Shown: positions 34,066 through 41,929, numbered from the stretch's first letter. The stretch: 64,000 nucleotides of DNA from JACMRP01 sp047302465 (GCF_047302465.1 NZ_CP178621.1:558001-622000); one strand, 5' to 3'. The notes: a model not told the origin generated them from the sequence alone. Numbers and translations: made by a program.

Positions 34066-35076
34066 ATGCGTCTATTAAAAATCTTTGCACCGCTTGTTTT
34101 TTTATTATTAGGGGCTTGTCAGAGCACACCGAAGTGTGGACCCGAGATTCGAGCCGCCTTCGACGTAGGCTCCGGCTCTACCAAAATGAAAGTCGCTGAA
34201 ATCAATACCTGTACTCAGATGATACAAAAGGTGGTTCTTGAAGAACAAGTAAAGGTGGACTACCGCGATGCTCTTGAGAAAAATCCCGAAGGTGTTTTTA
34301 CTGAGAAAATACAAAAAGACGGGTTAACCGCTTTAGAAGCTTTAAAAATGCAAGCGCGTGCTAAAGGTGCCCGTAAATTTACGGGAATCGCAACGGCTGC
34401 TTTCCGCCAGGCTAAAAATGGCGAAGCATTTGCAAAATCAATCCGTGAAAAACTGGGAATCCCTGTGCGTATAATCTCGCAAAATGAGGAAGCGATGTTG
34501 GGCTTCAATGCGGTCGTCGTCAAAGAGCGCGTTGCTCCTACAGACCTCGTTGTATGGGATATTGGCGGTGGCAGTCAGCAGATGATGGCCTTAGACGAAA
34601 AGTCAGAGCCGGTAATTTATTATGGCAACTTGGCATCGGTTAGTTTCAAGAATCATGTGATTGCAAAAATACAGAAGAAGGACCTCGCGAAAGTAGAATC
34701 GCCAAATCCCCTGAAAAAAAATGATGTTAAAAAAGCTTTGGCGTACATCGACGGCGAAGTAAAAAACTCGGTACCAGAAAATCTCCGTACAAAACTTGTG
34801 AATGCTAGAATCTTTGGTATTGGCGGCGTTCTTAGTAAGTCGGTTCCCCGTCAAGTTGTCGAGGGCGTCGATCTTTCTCAAAAAAACATTCAGGCAGCGA
34901 TGGATAAAAGAGCCGGGATGACCGATGCGCAAATCAATGATCCATACTCTGCAACTGAAATAACGAATTTACTTTTGGTTTATGGTTTTATGAAAAATCT
35001 AAATATTTCCAATTATTCTAAGACCGATGTCAGCCTTGTCGATGGCTTATGGTTGAGTGAAGGTATTTGGCAATAG
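34066..35076 (+). CDS. Ppx/GppA-family phosphatase as a lipoprotein
   Basis: 336 residues. N-terminus ends in a clear lipobox LLLGAC (Cys18). After it comes the actin-like fold of exopolyphosphatase/pppGpp phosphatase: AAFDVGSGSTKMKV (phosphate loop 1), ISQNEEAMLGF with the expected catalytic Glu, and VVWDIGGGSQQM (loop 2). Family members hydrolyse polyphosphate or (p)ppGpp in the cytoplasm, so export to the envelope is unusual; its substrate there would have to be extracytoplasmic, for example polyphosphate or prey-derived phosphate compounds. It lies between flagellin genes but has no evident link to motility. Confidence 0.85.
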   Translation: MRLLKIFAPLVFLLLGACQSTPKCGPEIRAAFDVGSGSTKMKVAEINTCTQMIQKVVLEEQVKVDYRDALEKNPEGVFTEKIQKDGLTALEALKMQARAKGARKFTGIATAAFRQAKNGEAFAKSIREKLGIPVRIISQNEEAMLGFNAVVVKERVAPTDLVVWDIGGGSQQMMALDEKSEPVIYYGNLASVSFKNHVIAKIQKKDLAKVESPNPLKKNDVKKALAYIDGEVKNSVPENLRTKLVNARIFGIGGVLSKSVPRQVVEGVDLSQKNIQAAMDKRAGMTDAQINDPYSATEITNLLLVYGFMKNLNISNYSKTDVSLVDGLWLSEGIWQ

Positions 35077-35084
35077 AGGCCCAC

Positions 35085-35591
35085 GTGAAACAAGAAAGCT
35101 GGAAAACCCGCATTTTCCGATATGGAATTAATCTCTACCCAATGTTCTTTGGAACAGGCGGGAAGGTTCTATTTATTTCCGGGGATTGGCATCAGGTCAG
35201 AGTCCGCTTAAAACTGAATATTTGGACACGCAATTATGTCGGCACGATCTTCGGCGGCAGCATGTTTGCTGCGACCGACCCGATGTATATGGTGATGCTC
35301 ATTAATATTCTGGGTAAGGACTATGTCGCCTGGGATAAATCTGCCTGCATCCAATTTAAAAAACCGGGTAAAGGAAAACTCATAGCAGAGTTTGAATATA
35401 CTGAAGCTGAGATAGCCGACATCAAACGTATCACCCAAGAAAACGGGAAGTACGAATTCAAAAAGGCGACGAATTGGATTGATCGTTCTGGCGAGACTGT
35501 GTCGGTGGTTGATCGCACTTTATATGTTGCTACGAAAGAATACTACAAAGCGCGCAATGAGCGCCGTAAACAACAGGCAGCTCAATCTTAA
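35085..35591 (+). CDS. DUF4442-family hotdog-fold protein
   Basis: 168 residues; GTG 35085 with GAGG six bases upstream chosen over an in-frame TTG at 35067. Contains the DUF4442 hotdog pattern: VRLKLNIWTRNYVGTIFGGSMFAATDPMYMVMLINILG, then a C-terminal strand with WIDRSGETVSVVDRTLYVA. Family members are predicted acyl-CoA thioesterases. Follows the Ppx-like gene directly and is convergent with the next lipoprotein gene (4-base overlap of stops). Confidence 0.8.
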   Translation: MKQESWKTRIFRYGINLYPMFFGTGGKVLFISGDWHQVRVRLKLNIWTRNYVGTIFGGSMFAATDPMYMVMLINILGKDYVAWDKSACIQFKKPGKGKLIAEFEYTEAEIADIKRITQENGKYEFKKATNWIDRSGETVSVVDRTLYVATKEYYKARNERRKQQAAQS

Positions 35592-36058
35592 TAAGGCTCT
35601 AGCGCTTTACATTCGCTTAAGCTCAGCGTGACAGGCTCGCTGAGCTGCAATTCTGAAAAAGATCGAATCCAGGTATGGCTCGAGATCTCGAGACTCTTAA
35701 AATTAATATTACGGCTTTTAGGATATTTTAAATTCAGCACGCTGACGTTGGGTTCAAGCCACGTTCTTTGTGTGCCTTCACTTGCGATCTCTTTTTCGCC
35801 TTCGGTGACTTTGATCTTATATTTAAAGCTTCTAATTTTGTGGGGTTCTCCGCCGTCGTCTTTTAAGCAATTGAACTTTACCTTCAGCGAGATCGCCTTT
35901 TGCTCGGGGGTTACATCGACGACGGTCAGACCTAGTGGTCTTGTAAGAGCGGCGCTGGGATTTCTTTTACTCGCAGACTTTGTACCGCTAAAGACGGAAC
36001 AGCCCACTAAGAAAAATCCAATATAAAGAAAGAGAGTGGTTTTCAGTGTCACTCTCAA
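35588..36058 (-). CDS. Lipoprotein of unknown function
   Basis: 156 residues; signal MRVTLKTTLFLYIGFFLVGC with a good lipobox. The mature part is basic and beta-rich, with an Ig-like look (LTVVDVTPEQKAISLKVKFNC, SFKYKIKV) and two or three cysteines. Family not recognised. The 434-bp gap upstream of it, towards flagellin 3, is described separately. Confidence 0.68.
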   Translation of the reverse strand: MRVTLKTTLFLYIGFFLVGCSVFSGTKSASKRNPSAALTRPLGLTVVDVTPEQKAISLKVKFNCLKDDGGEPHKIRSFKYKIKVTEGEKEIASEGTQRTWLEPNVSVLNLKYPKSRNINFKSLEISSHTWIRSFSELQLSEPVTLSLSECKALEPY

Positions 36059-36195
36059 GTTCTAACAGCTCTCTCAGAGAGTGACCAGAGTGTAAAAACA
36101 CAGCTCGACCAAGACGTTTATCTGCCAAGACTAAGATCGCTCATCATATAGTCCTGTTCAAACTCGACGGGACCCACGTCGCCTCGACTTTTTTC

Positions 36196-36254
36196 CTGGA
36201 CCTTGATCCTGAAAACCTAGCCGAAGAGTCTGTTTTTTCAGGATGAAGGTCCAG
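36196..36254. repeat. Long inverted repeat upstream of flagellin 3
   Basis: CTGGACCTTGATCCTGAAAA (36196-36215) pairs with the sequence at 36235-36254 in 19 of 20 positions, around a 19-base loop. It has no T tract in either direction. The left arm resembles the sequence before the flagellin 2 promoter (TTCCTGGACCTT), and the loop holds GCCGAAGA, so it may be a decayed promoter region. Confidence 0.7.
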
Positions 36255-36292
36255 TTCACATCCGACGATAGTCTAGTTTCGCTGGACGCGAC

Positions 36293-36319
36293 TAAAGCCT
36301 TTCACGACCTCGCCGAAAG
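36293..36319 (+). promoter_or_regulatory. Sigma-28 promoter (distal) of flagellin gene 3
   Basis: TAAAGCCT (36293-36300), 11-base spacer, GCCGAAAG (36312-36319). Leader would be about 165 bases. The rest of the 434-bp gap (36059-36492) holds this promoter, the inverted repeat at 36196-36254, and a proximal GCCGATAA. Confidence 0.7.
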
Positions 36320-36452
36320 GTATGTCAACAGCAACGACGACACCTCGACTGAGCTGGGCTGAGAAGAACTTACGGAGTGACTGCCAAGAGTTCATCGCTA
36401 GCAGGCCAAGCAAAGAAGAAGTGAAGTCACCAACGTGTACAAACTGGCGGTC

Positions 36453-36477
36453 TAAATAGGTATAAGGCCGCCGATAA
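36453..36477 (+). promoter_or_regulatory. Possible proximal sigma-28 promoter of flagellin gene 3
   Basis: TAAATAGG (36453-36460) and a perfect GCCGATAA (36470-36477), but with a 9-base spacer instead of 11. Transcription from it would begin at or inside the GGAGG ribosome-binding site (36482-36486), so it may be a chance match. Confidence 0.3.
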
Positions 36478-36492
36478 AAATGGAGGTCCCAG

Positions 36493-37326
36493 ATGGGAAT
36501 CAGAATTTCGACAAACGTAGCTTCTATCAACGCGCAGAGAACAATGAGTAATGGTCAGCGCGAAATCCAAAAGAGCATGGCTCAATTGGCTTCAGGTTCT
36601 CGTATCACTAAATCAGCAGATGATGCTGCAGGTTTAGCAATCAGTGAAAATTTAAAATCTCAAGGCCGTAGTATGGTTCAAGCTCAACGTAACGCCAACG
36701 ATGGTATCTCGATGGTACAAACTGCAGAAGGTGGTTTGAACGAAGTGAGCGCTATCTTGACTCGTATCCGTGAGTTGGGCATCCAGGCAGCTTCTGACAC
36801 CGTAGGTGATCGTGAGCGTGGTTTCACTGACAAAGAGGTTCAACAACTTAAAGCAGAAATGCAACGTATCGCTCAAACAACTCGTTTCGGTAATACTCAG
36901 CTTTTGAATGGTTCTGGTAATACATTTGATTTCCAAGTAGGTATTAACAACGTAGATTCTGAAGATCGTATTCAGTACGACGCTTCAATGACAAATGCAT
37001 CTATCGACGAATTGGGTGTAGACGGTATCGATTTCACAACTAAAGAAGGCGCTCAAGAAGCTCTTGCTCAGTTGGATGATGCTCAATTCAAAGTAAACGG
37101 ATTCCGCGCAAGTCTCGGTGCGATTCAAAATCGCTTGCAATCTACTGCCGACAACTTGGGTGTAATGCACGAAAACATCTCAGCTGCAAACTCTCGTATC
37201 CGTGATACAGACGTAGCTGCTGCGACTTCCGAGATGACAAGAAACAGTATCTTGCTGAATGCAAATACAAGTGTTCTTGGACAAGCAAATCAAGTTCCAC
37301 AACTTGCTTTGAAACTTCTTGGATAA
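36493..37326 (+). CDS. fliC: Flagellin 3
   Basis: 277 residues; ATG with GGAGG six bases upstream. N-terminus GIRISTNVASINAQRTM, SGSRITKSADDAAGLAISENLK; C-terminus NSRIRDTDVAAATSEMTRNSIL..QVPQLALKLLG. D0/D1 only, lacking a variable domain. This copy looks closest to standard flagellins and uses very regular codons, so it may be the most highly expressed. It is followed by hairpins (GAGGGG/CCCCTC near 37350 and CAGGAG/CTCCTG near 37389) and a T6 tract, which probably end the transcript. Confidence 0.96.
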   Translation: MGIRISTNVASINAQRTMSNGQREIQKSMAQLASGSRITKSADDAAGLAISENLKSQGRSMVQAQRNANDGISMVQTAEGGLNEVSAILTRIRELGIQAASDTVGDRERGFTDKEVQQLKAEMQRIAQTTRFGNTQLLNGSGNTFDFQVGINNVDSEDRIQYDASMTNASIDELGVDGIDFTTKEGAQEALAQLDDAQFKVNGFRASLGAIQNRLQSTADNLGVMHENISAANSRIRDTDVAAATSEMTRNSILLNANTSVLGQANQVPQLALKLLG

Positions 37327-37444
37327 TTTTTAGGTAATTAATTAAAAGAGGGGGTTTTCTCCATAATCCCCTCGGTGCCAACCTATCAGGAGGGTTCATA
37401 CTGGACTCTCCTGGGTACTTAGGACTGGTTTTTTGCTCGAAATT

Positions 37445-37470
37445 TAAACAATTTCAGTGAGAGCCGATAA
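37445..37470 (+). promoter_or_regulatory. Sigma-28-type promoter before flaG
   Basis: TAAACAAT (37445-37452), 10-base spacer, perfect GCCGATAA (37463-37470). The -10 end is only nine bases from the ATG at 37479, which conflicts with a normal leader; see the flaG entry. Confidence 0.6.
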
Positions 37471-37478
37471 GTAGGTTG

Positions 37479-37859
37479 ATGAATATCAAAGGTCTTTTAG
37501 GAAACATGTTGCCAACGAGTCCCTTGCGTCCCGCAGAGAAAACTGAGCGGGCGATCAAGTCGGATTCATCTTCGGCAGACCGCGATGCCAACGGTCAACA
37601 GGCAGGCGGTGGTGAGCAGCAACAGCGCGAACCGATGACGGACGAGCAGTTGCAAAAGGCCCTCGAGCATTTACGAAATCTTCCGGGAGTGAAAGATCAT
37701 AACTGGACGGTCGAGTTAAGTGTGAATGAAGCGAAAAGATTCGCGATAGTGAAAGACCTCAACGGCAATGTCATTCGCCGTATTCCTGAGGCAGATCTCT
37801 GGACTCTTCCATCGGCCACTGAGCCGAGCAAGGGCCAACTTCTTAAAAAAACAGCTTAG
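37479..37859 (+). CDS. flaG: FlaG-like flagellar protein
   Basis: 126 residues from ATG 37479; ATG 37506 (TTAGGAAAC just before it) is in frame and would fit the promoter at 37445 better. The N-terminal half is Gln/Gly/Ser-rich and disordered. The C-terminal half carries the FlaG pattern: ELSVNEAKRFAIVKDLNGNVIRRIPEADLW. FlaG influences filament length and is commonly beside flagellin and fliD genes, as here. Cytoplasmic or filament-tip location is not known. Followed by the large palindromic element at 37917. Confidence 0.85.
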   Translation: MNIKGLLGNMLPTSPLRPAEKTERAIKSDSSSADRDANGQQAGGGEQQQREPMTDEQLQKALEHLRNLPGVKDHNWTVELSVNEAKRFAIVKDLNGNVIRRIPEADLWTLPSATEPSKGQLLKKTA

Positions 37860-37916
37860 TAATTTCTAGCTAGCAATGACCCTCGGTCTTTGCGCCTACC
37901 TTTTTTCTAAACAAGG

Positions 37917-38075
37917 ATTTGGAGATATTGGCGAGTGGCTTTGGGCTCTTCCCGTCGGGGGTCGGCCTTCCGGGCCTTCGCAAGCGCCACGCCTTTGGCG
38001 TGGTTCGCGCCATCCAGGCGCCGCTTGAAGCCCCCTTTTGTAAGAGCCCAAAGCCACTCGCCAATATCTCCAAAT
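37917..38075. repeat. Palindromic element with perfect 34-bp inverted arms
   Basis: The 34 bases at 37917-37950 (start ATTTGGAGATATTGGC, end GGGCTCTT) are perfectly complementary to 38042-38075. The 91 bases between are GC-rich and themselves fold, for example CCACGCC/GGCGTGG around TTT (near 37987-38003) and GGGGG with CCCCC across the ends. No gene is inside. It lies 57 bases after flaG and 134 bases before the ArsR gene end. It could be a MITE-like mobile element or a bidirectional terminator of unusual size. Confidence 0.85.
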
Positions 38076-38209
38076 TTGCTTCGAAAGCAGGACTTTGAAT
38101 GTCTTGTTTTTTTGCGCCAGAAAATGGTGTTGGAAAAAGAAAAAGGCACCAACCTTTTAGTCAGTGCCTTCTTTGAATGAGATCGGCTAATTTTCTGGTG
38201 CTTTAGGTT

Positions 38210-38749
38210 CTACTTCCTTTGGATGACACCATTACTAATATCCAAACAGCCACAAGACTGTAGTTCTTTTAACAGCAGCCCAGCATCCTCGAAAATTTCG
38301 GAGAGTAACTTCGTTGCCGCAGTCATTGAATAACTTTTATTTGGTGAAAAGTTATTGGCAATCTTCTCCATAACCCATTGACGCTTCTTTTTTTGAACCG
38401 GAATTTTTACCAGACGGCCATATTTAAAAAAGCTCTTTAATACTTTTTCTTTATAAGCGAGTTCGATTTTATCTTGCTCATGGATAGTTGAAGCAAAACC
38501 TAATACCATATCCTTTACTCGAAGATCGGCGACGCTAGGTATTGCAGAATATATCGTGTAATACTGTTCCCTTCGTGAGGTGACTAAGCCAGCATCACAA
38601 AGTTTTTTTACGTGAAATGAAACAGTAGACGGGGATAACTTTAATCGCTCGGAGATAACTTCAATGTAAGCATCTCGATCTAGTAGAAGCTTAAAAATTT
38701 CTAATCGAGACTCATCTGCAAGTGCTTTAAGCATCATTAAAGCTTTCAT
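38210..38749 (-). CDS. ArsR-type regulator with DUF2087-like C-terminus
   Basis: 179 residues. N-terminal winged helix of the ArsR type (LKALADESRLEIFKLLLDRDAYIEVISERLKLSPSTVSFHVKKLCDAGLV). The C-terminal part (VLKSFFKYGRLVKIPVQKKKRQWVMEKIA) is the DUF2087 domain often fused to it. There is no CVC-type metal site in the recognition helix, so a non-metal signal is likely. Probably binds the two operators at 39154-39208 and represses its own operon. The start codon shares one base with the stop of the upstream gene. Confidence 0.85.
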   Translation of the reverse strand: MKALMMLKALADESRLEIFKLLLDRDAYIEVISERLKLSPSTVSFHVKKLCDAGLVTSRREQYYTIYSAIPSVADLRVKDMVLGFASTIHEQDKIELAYKEKVLKSFFKYGRLVKIPVQKKKRQWVMEKIANNFSPNKSYSMTAATKLLSEIFEDAGLLLKELQSCGCLDISNGVIQRK

Positions 38750-39135
38750 TAGTTAACCCTGGCAAAGTGCAATCTTCGGCGGATGCCGTCTAGAAAAGAT
38801 AATTTAATCTTACCAATTTCTATTTCTTTTTCTAAGTCATGCTTTAAATCCATTGCAAACTTTTGAGAGAAATCAAGTTCCATTCGTTCCAAAAGATCTA
38901 AGAGAGCTAGATAAACACGTTCTCCCTCTGGAGATTCCGCAAACCTTTGTAGAGCAGGCAAGTTCTTACCGGATTGGACCCCATCAGAGTATTTGTCTGT
39001 CATTGTTAAGTAGATTTCTGAAAATTCATCGATAATTTTAATTTCAATTTTCTCATCTAATTTGCCCCGAAGCGCTATTTTCATAATAGCCTGAAGTTCT
39101 TTTGTCTTACTTTTAAATACCTCTGAATTAAACAT
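38749..39135 (-). CDS. Helical protein of unknown function in an ArsR operon
   Basis: 128 residues from ATG 39135 (GAGAGG just upstream); a longer frame from 39192 runs through the promoter and is not used. Almost all helix, charged, no cysteine or motif I know. It lies directly ahead of the ArsR gene with overlapping stop and start, so its product is the most likely partner or target of that regulator. Confidence 0.7.
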   Translation of the reverse strand: MFNSEVFKSKTKELQAIMKIALRGKLDEKIEIKIIDEFSEIYLTMTDKYSDGVQSGKNLPALQRFAESPEGERVYLALLDLLERMELDFSQKFAMDLKHDLEKEIEIGKIKLSFLDGIRRRLHFARVN

Positions 39136-39153
39136 GGCTGCCTCTCTATTTAA

Positions 39154-39208
39154 TTCGATATTAATCGAACTAAATAGGCATGTCAATTTCAATTCGATAA
39201 GTGTCGAA
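39154..39208 (-). promoter_or_regulatory. Promoter with two ArsR-type operators
   Basis: Read on the minus strand: TTGACA (39181-39186), 17-base spacer, TATAAT-like TAATAT (39158-39163). Two 16-bp palindromes TTCGA-N6-TCGAA lie at 39193-39208, just upstream of the -35, and at 39154-39169, covering the -10. Their start-to-start distance is 39 bases. The arrangement fits repression by the ArsR-family protein encoded in the operon. Confidence 0.85.
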
Positions 39209-39451
39209 TTACTTTATTGGTGCGCCGAATTCTTGCTATAGCATCTAATCACTAAGAGCCTCAAGTGCGCGTGTTTACACTGATTTCTTGATTTTAAATA
39301 AAGCAATTTTGTGACGACCATTCGAGCCACACATTACAAAGTGTAGTGTCAGGGTTCTGGACAGTTAGACCATTATTTCAAAGATTCATGACTCCTCTTT
39401 CAAAACTGTAGCGCCCGCATATAATCGCACGATACCTAAGGGAGGCTATTT

Positions 39452-39685
39452 ATGGCGCGCAAAACAATTAAGAAAAAAACCACAACCAGAAAACCCCGCA
39501 CTCAGTCTAAAAAGAAGGGTGTTAAAGGTGCGTTTGCTGGTGGCATCCTTGGTGCTGTCGTAGGCCTTACCATTGGTGGTATTGGCATCGCTGCGATGGG
39601 AACTGCTATCGGAATTCCAGCTGTTGCTGTCGTTGCAGCTCTTGGCGCTGGTGGCGCAGTTGCTGGTAACTTGACTTCGCGCTAG
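39452..39685 (+). CDS. Small basic membrane-type protein
   Basis: 77 residues. The first 25 are strongly basic (KKKTTTRKPRTQSKKKG), the rest a Gly/Ala-rich hydrophobic segment with GxxxG repeats, resembling a glycine-zipper membrane domain. AAGGGAGG (39438-39445) gives a good start; TATAAT at 39420-39425 is a probable -10. No family recognised. Glycine-zipper proteins can form pores, as some toxins and colicin-like peptides do, but this is speculation. Confidence 0.65.
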   Translation: MARKTIKKKTTTRKPRTQSKKKGVKGAFAGGILGAVVGLTIGGIGIAAMGTAIGIPAVAVVAALGAGGAVAGNLTSR

Positions 39686-39698
39686 TTAAAAAAGTACG

Positions 39699-39745
39699 GA
39701 GCCACTTTTTCGGATCATCTTTAATCTGAGAATGGTGGCTCTTTT
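39699..39745 (+). terminator. Terminator after the small basic protein
   Basis: GAGCCAC (39699-39705) pairs with GTGGCTC (39735-39741), followed by TTTT. The 29-base loop is long. Confidence 0.6.
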
Positions 39746-40101
39746 GCTGGTCGCAGGACTATAATTCATAGAATTTGGCCTTTGAAATAAAAAATTCTGA
39801 ACCTTCGCTCTTCTTTTCTAACTTACAAGATTTCTAACATTCCACGACCAATGGTCGCCTAAATCCATATAAAAGATCTTATCTGCAAAAGCTCGATCAG
39901 AGCCTGGTACTTCTTTTCGAAGGTCGAGACTAGTGTCAAAAAACCCGCGCAAAATAGGGCTTTCCAGGCCGATTCGAGCTTTGTCCAGGTCATTTGATTG
40001 ACTCACTGTTTTATTAAACTTCTGCGAGAATAAAAGTATCAGAACAGCTCTGATTTAGAAACTAGGATGGTTTCTAACACGTGAGTCAGGAGGACTCTCA
40101 A
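39746..40101 (+). other. Gene-free leader region before fliD
   Basis: No supported gene in 356 bases. It holds an inverted repeat TTAGAAAC/GTTTCTAA (40055-40077) and CAGA/TCTG just upstream, both in the fliD leader. A minus-strand frame (39818-40006) looks protein-like in part but has no ribosome-binding site. I did not find a full sigma-28 match here. Confidence 0.45.
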
Positions 40102-41481
40102 GTGGCTGGGATTCGTATCACCGGAATGGCTTCAGGTTTACCGCCGAACATAGTCGAGCAGATTATGGAAGCGGAACGCATTCCTGTGAAGAATATGGAA
40201 AATACGAAAGCCAAAAACGAGGACAAGCTCAAACTCGTAAGCGACCTCGAAACCAAAGTCAATGACATCACAAAATCTCTGGGTGAACTCACTAGTACAA
40301 AAGGTTTTGTCGATAAAAAATTAACGAGCGGTGATCCAAACATCGTCGAAGGAACTTTAGATCCTAACTTCGCAGTTCCCGGTGACTACAATATCGAAGT
40401 TATTCAGCTTGCACAAAAACCTGCGGCGATCTCTAACGGATTTCCAGACAAAGACAAAGCACAGTTGGGTGTTGGTTATATCAAATTCCAAACAGCTGAC
40501 GGAGTTAAAGAAGTCTACATCAACGGCAGCAACTCTACTTTGAATGGTGTTGCTGATCAGATCAATTCTCAGAATCTTGGTTTAAGAGCTTCAGTTATTG
40601 AAGATCGTAAAGACAAAGACAATCCATATCGCCTGTTAGTAGCTGGTCTTGGAACCGGTGAAAACAATCAGATCGAGTTCCCGAAGATTTACATGTTGGA
40701 CGGGGACCAGGATATGTATTTCGATGAATCCAAACCCGCACAAAATGCGAAAGTAAAAGTCGACGGGTTCGAAATCGAATTGCCTGAAAATAAAGTGACC
40801 GATCTTTTCCCTGGCGTGACGTTGGATTTAAGACAAGCGGCACCTGGCCGTGGCATCCGTATCAACGTCAAAGAAAATCTTGAAGTCATCAGTGGAAAGA
40901 TTAAGAGCTTCGTGGACGCCTACAATGCGGCATTGGGTTTCGTTCAGCAGCAACACAAGCTCAATAACAATAATGGTAAAACTCCAACGATGGGTCCTTT
41001 GGGTGGTGATGGCCTCCTCAGAACCGTCGAGAGTTCATTACGTAACGTGATCTTGAATCCTCAGTACGGTGTAGAGACTCCGATTCGTCGTTTGAATGAA
41101 TTGGGTATCGAGTTCAACCGTAACGGTACTTTGGATTTTAAACAGGACAAATTTAATAAAGTTTTGGCAGCAAACCCAGCGGGTGTTGCCGAATTTTTCA
41201 GAGGCGATGGTTTTAAAACTGGTTTCGTGGTGACGGTCAAGACGGCGGTCACGAATCTAGTGAACGGTCAGTTTGGTCCTATCGGCAACCGTAAAAAAGG
41301 GATGCAGGATAAGATCGACCAGATCAACAAGCGGATCGACAACAAAGAACGTCAGCTTGTGCAGAAGGAAGATAGTTTAAGAAAGAAATTCGCAGACTTA
41401 GAGTCGAAGATGTCCAAACTGAATCAGCAAATGGGTTCAGTGCAAGCAATGGGCGCATCGTTGGCTAAGCCTGCGGGATAA
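40102..41481 (+). CDS. fliD: Flagellar filament cap protein
   Basis: 459 residues. GTG 40102 is chosen because AGGAGG (40088-40093) is eight bases upstream and the product then begins MAGIRITGMASGLPPN, the FliD signature; a GTG at 40081 is in frame. The N-terminal coiled coil, central domain (GDYNIEVIQLAQKP) and C-terminal coiled coil (KQVNNKERQ-like region before QQMGSVQAM) fit HAP2/FliD. It caps the growing filament and folds flagellin. First gene of a run continuing with fliS. Confidence 0.92.
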   Translation: MAGIRITGMASGLPPNIVEQIMEAERIPVKNMENTKAKNEDKLKLVSDLETKVNDITKSLGELTSTKGFVDKKLTSGDPNIVEGTLDPNFAVPGDYNIEVIQLAQKPAAISNGFPDKDKAQLGVGYIKFQTADGVKEVYINGSNSTLNGVADQINSQNLGLRASVIEDRKDKDNPYRLLVAGLGTGENNQIEFPKIYMLDGDQDMYFDESKPAQNAKVKVDGFEIELPENKVTDLFPGVTLDLRQAAPGRGIRINVKENLEVISGKIKSFVDAYNAALGFVQQQHKLNNNNGKTPTMGPLGGDGLLRTVESSLRNVILNPQYGVETPIRRLNELGIEFNRNGTLDFKQDKFNKVLAANPAGVAEFFRGDGFKTGFVVTVKTAVTNLVNGQFGPIGNRKKGMQDKIDQINKRIDNKERQLVQKEDSLRKKFADLESKMSKLNQQMGSVQAMGASLAKPAG

Positions 41482-41525
41482 TTGAATTGAAACTGAACAC
41501 GGAAGTGGAGGCTTAGAGGAGAATT

Positions 41526-41921
41526 ATGAAGAACGCCTATCAGAAGTACAAAAACACATCAATTCAGAGTGCCAGCAAAGAGAAGTTGCTGTTGATGCTC
41601 TATGAGGGAGCTATTCGTTTTACTAAAACAGCAATCAAAGCAGCTGAAGAGAAAAACATCGCTGAACGCGGATGGAATATCGGTAAGGCCTTTGACATTA
41701 TTATGGAACTTAACAATACGCTGGACCACAAAGTTGGGGGCGATATTGCGAGGAACCTCGAGCAGCTCTACATGTTTATTATGGAGCAATTCACGAAAGC
41801 TAACATCTCAGGAGATCCAGAACCTCTTCGTGCTTCACTGAAGGTTCTAGAAAATCTGTATGAAGGATGGGTTCAAGCCATCGAGAAGATTAAAAAAGAC
41901 GAAGCGGACGCAAAGAAATAG
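41526..41921 (+). CDS. fliS: Flagellin export chaperone
   Basis: 131 residues. Starts MKNAYQKYKNTSIQSASKEKLLLMLYEGAIRFTKTA, the FliS hallmark, and stays helical to the end. Binds flagellin in the cytoplasm until export. Sits 44 bases after fliD and 8 bases before a second chaperone-like gene. Confidence 0.95.
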   Translation: MKNAYQKYKNTSIQSASKEKLLLMLYEGAIRFTKTAIKAAEEKNIAERGWNIGKAFDIIMELNNTLDHKVGGDIARNLEQLYMFIMEQFTKANISGDPEPLRASLKVLENLYEGWVQAIEKIKKDEADAKK

Positions 41922-41929
41922 GAGAGCCC

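Noticed and set aside
36453..36477. Perfect GCCGATAA before flagellin 3 as the main promoter
   Set aside because: Spacer of 9 instead of 11 and a start inside the ribosome-binding site make it doubtful; the distal site is preferred.
39818..40006. Minus-strand 62-codon frame upstream of fliD
   Set aside because: GTG start with no ribosome-binding site; sequence only mildly protein-like; not counted as a gene.
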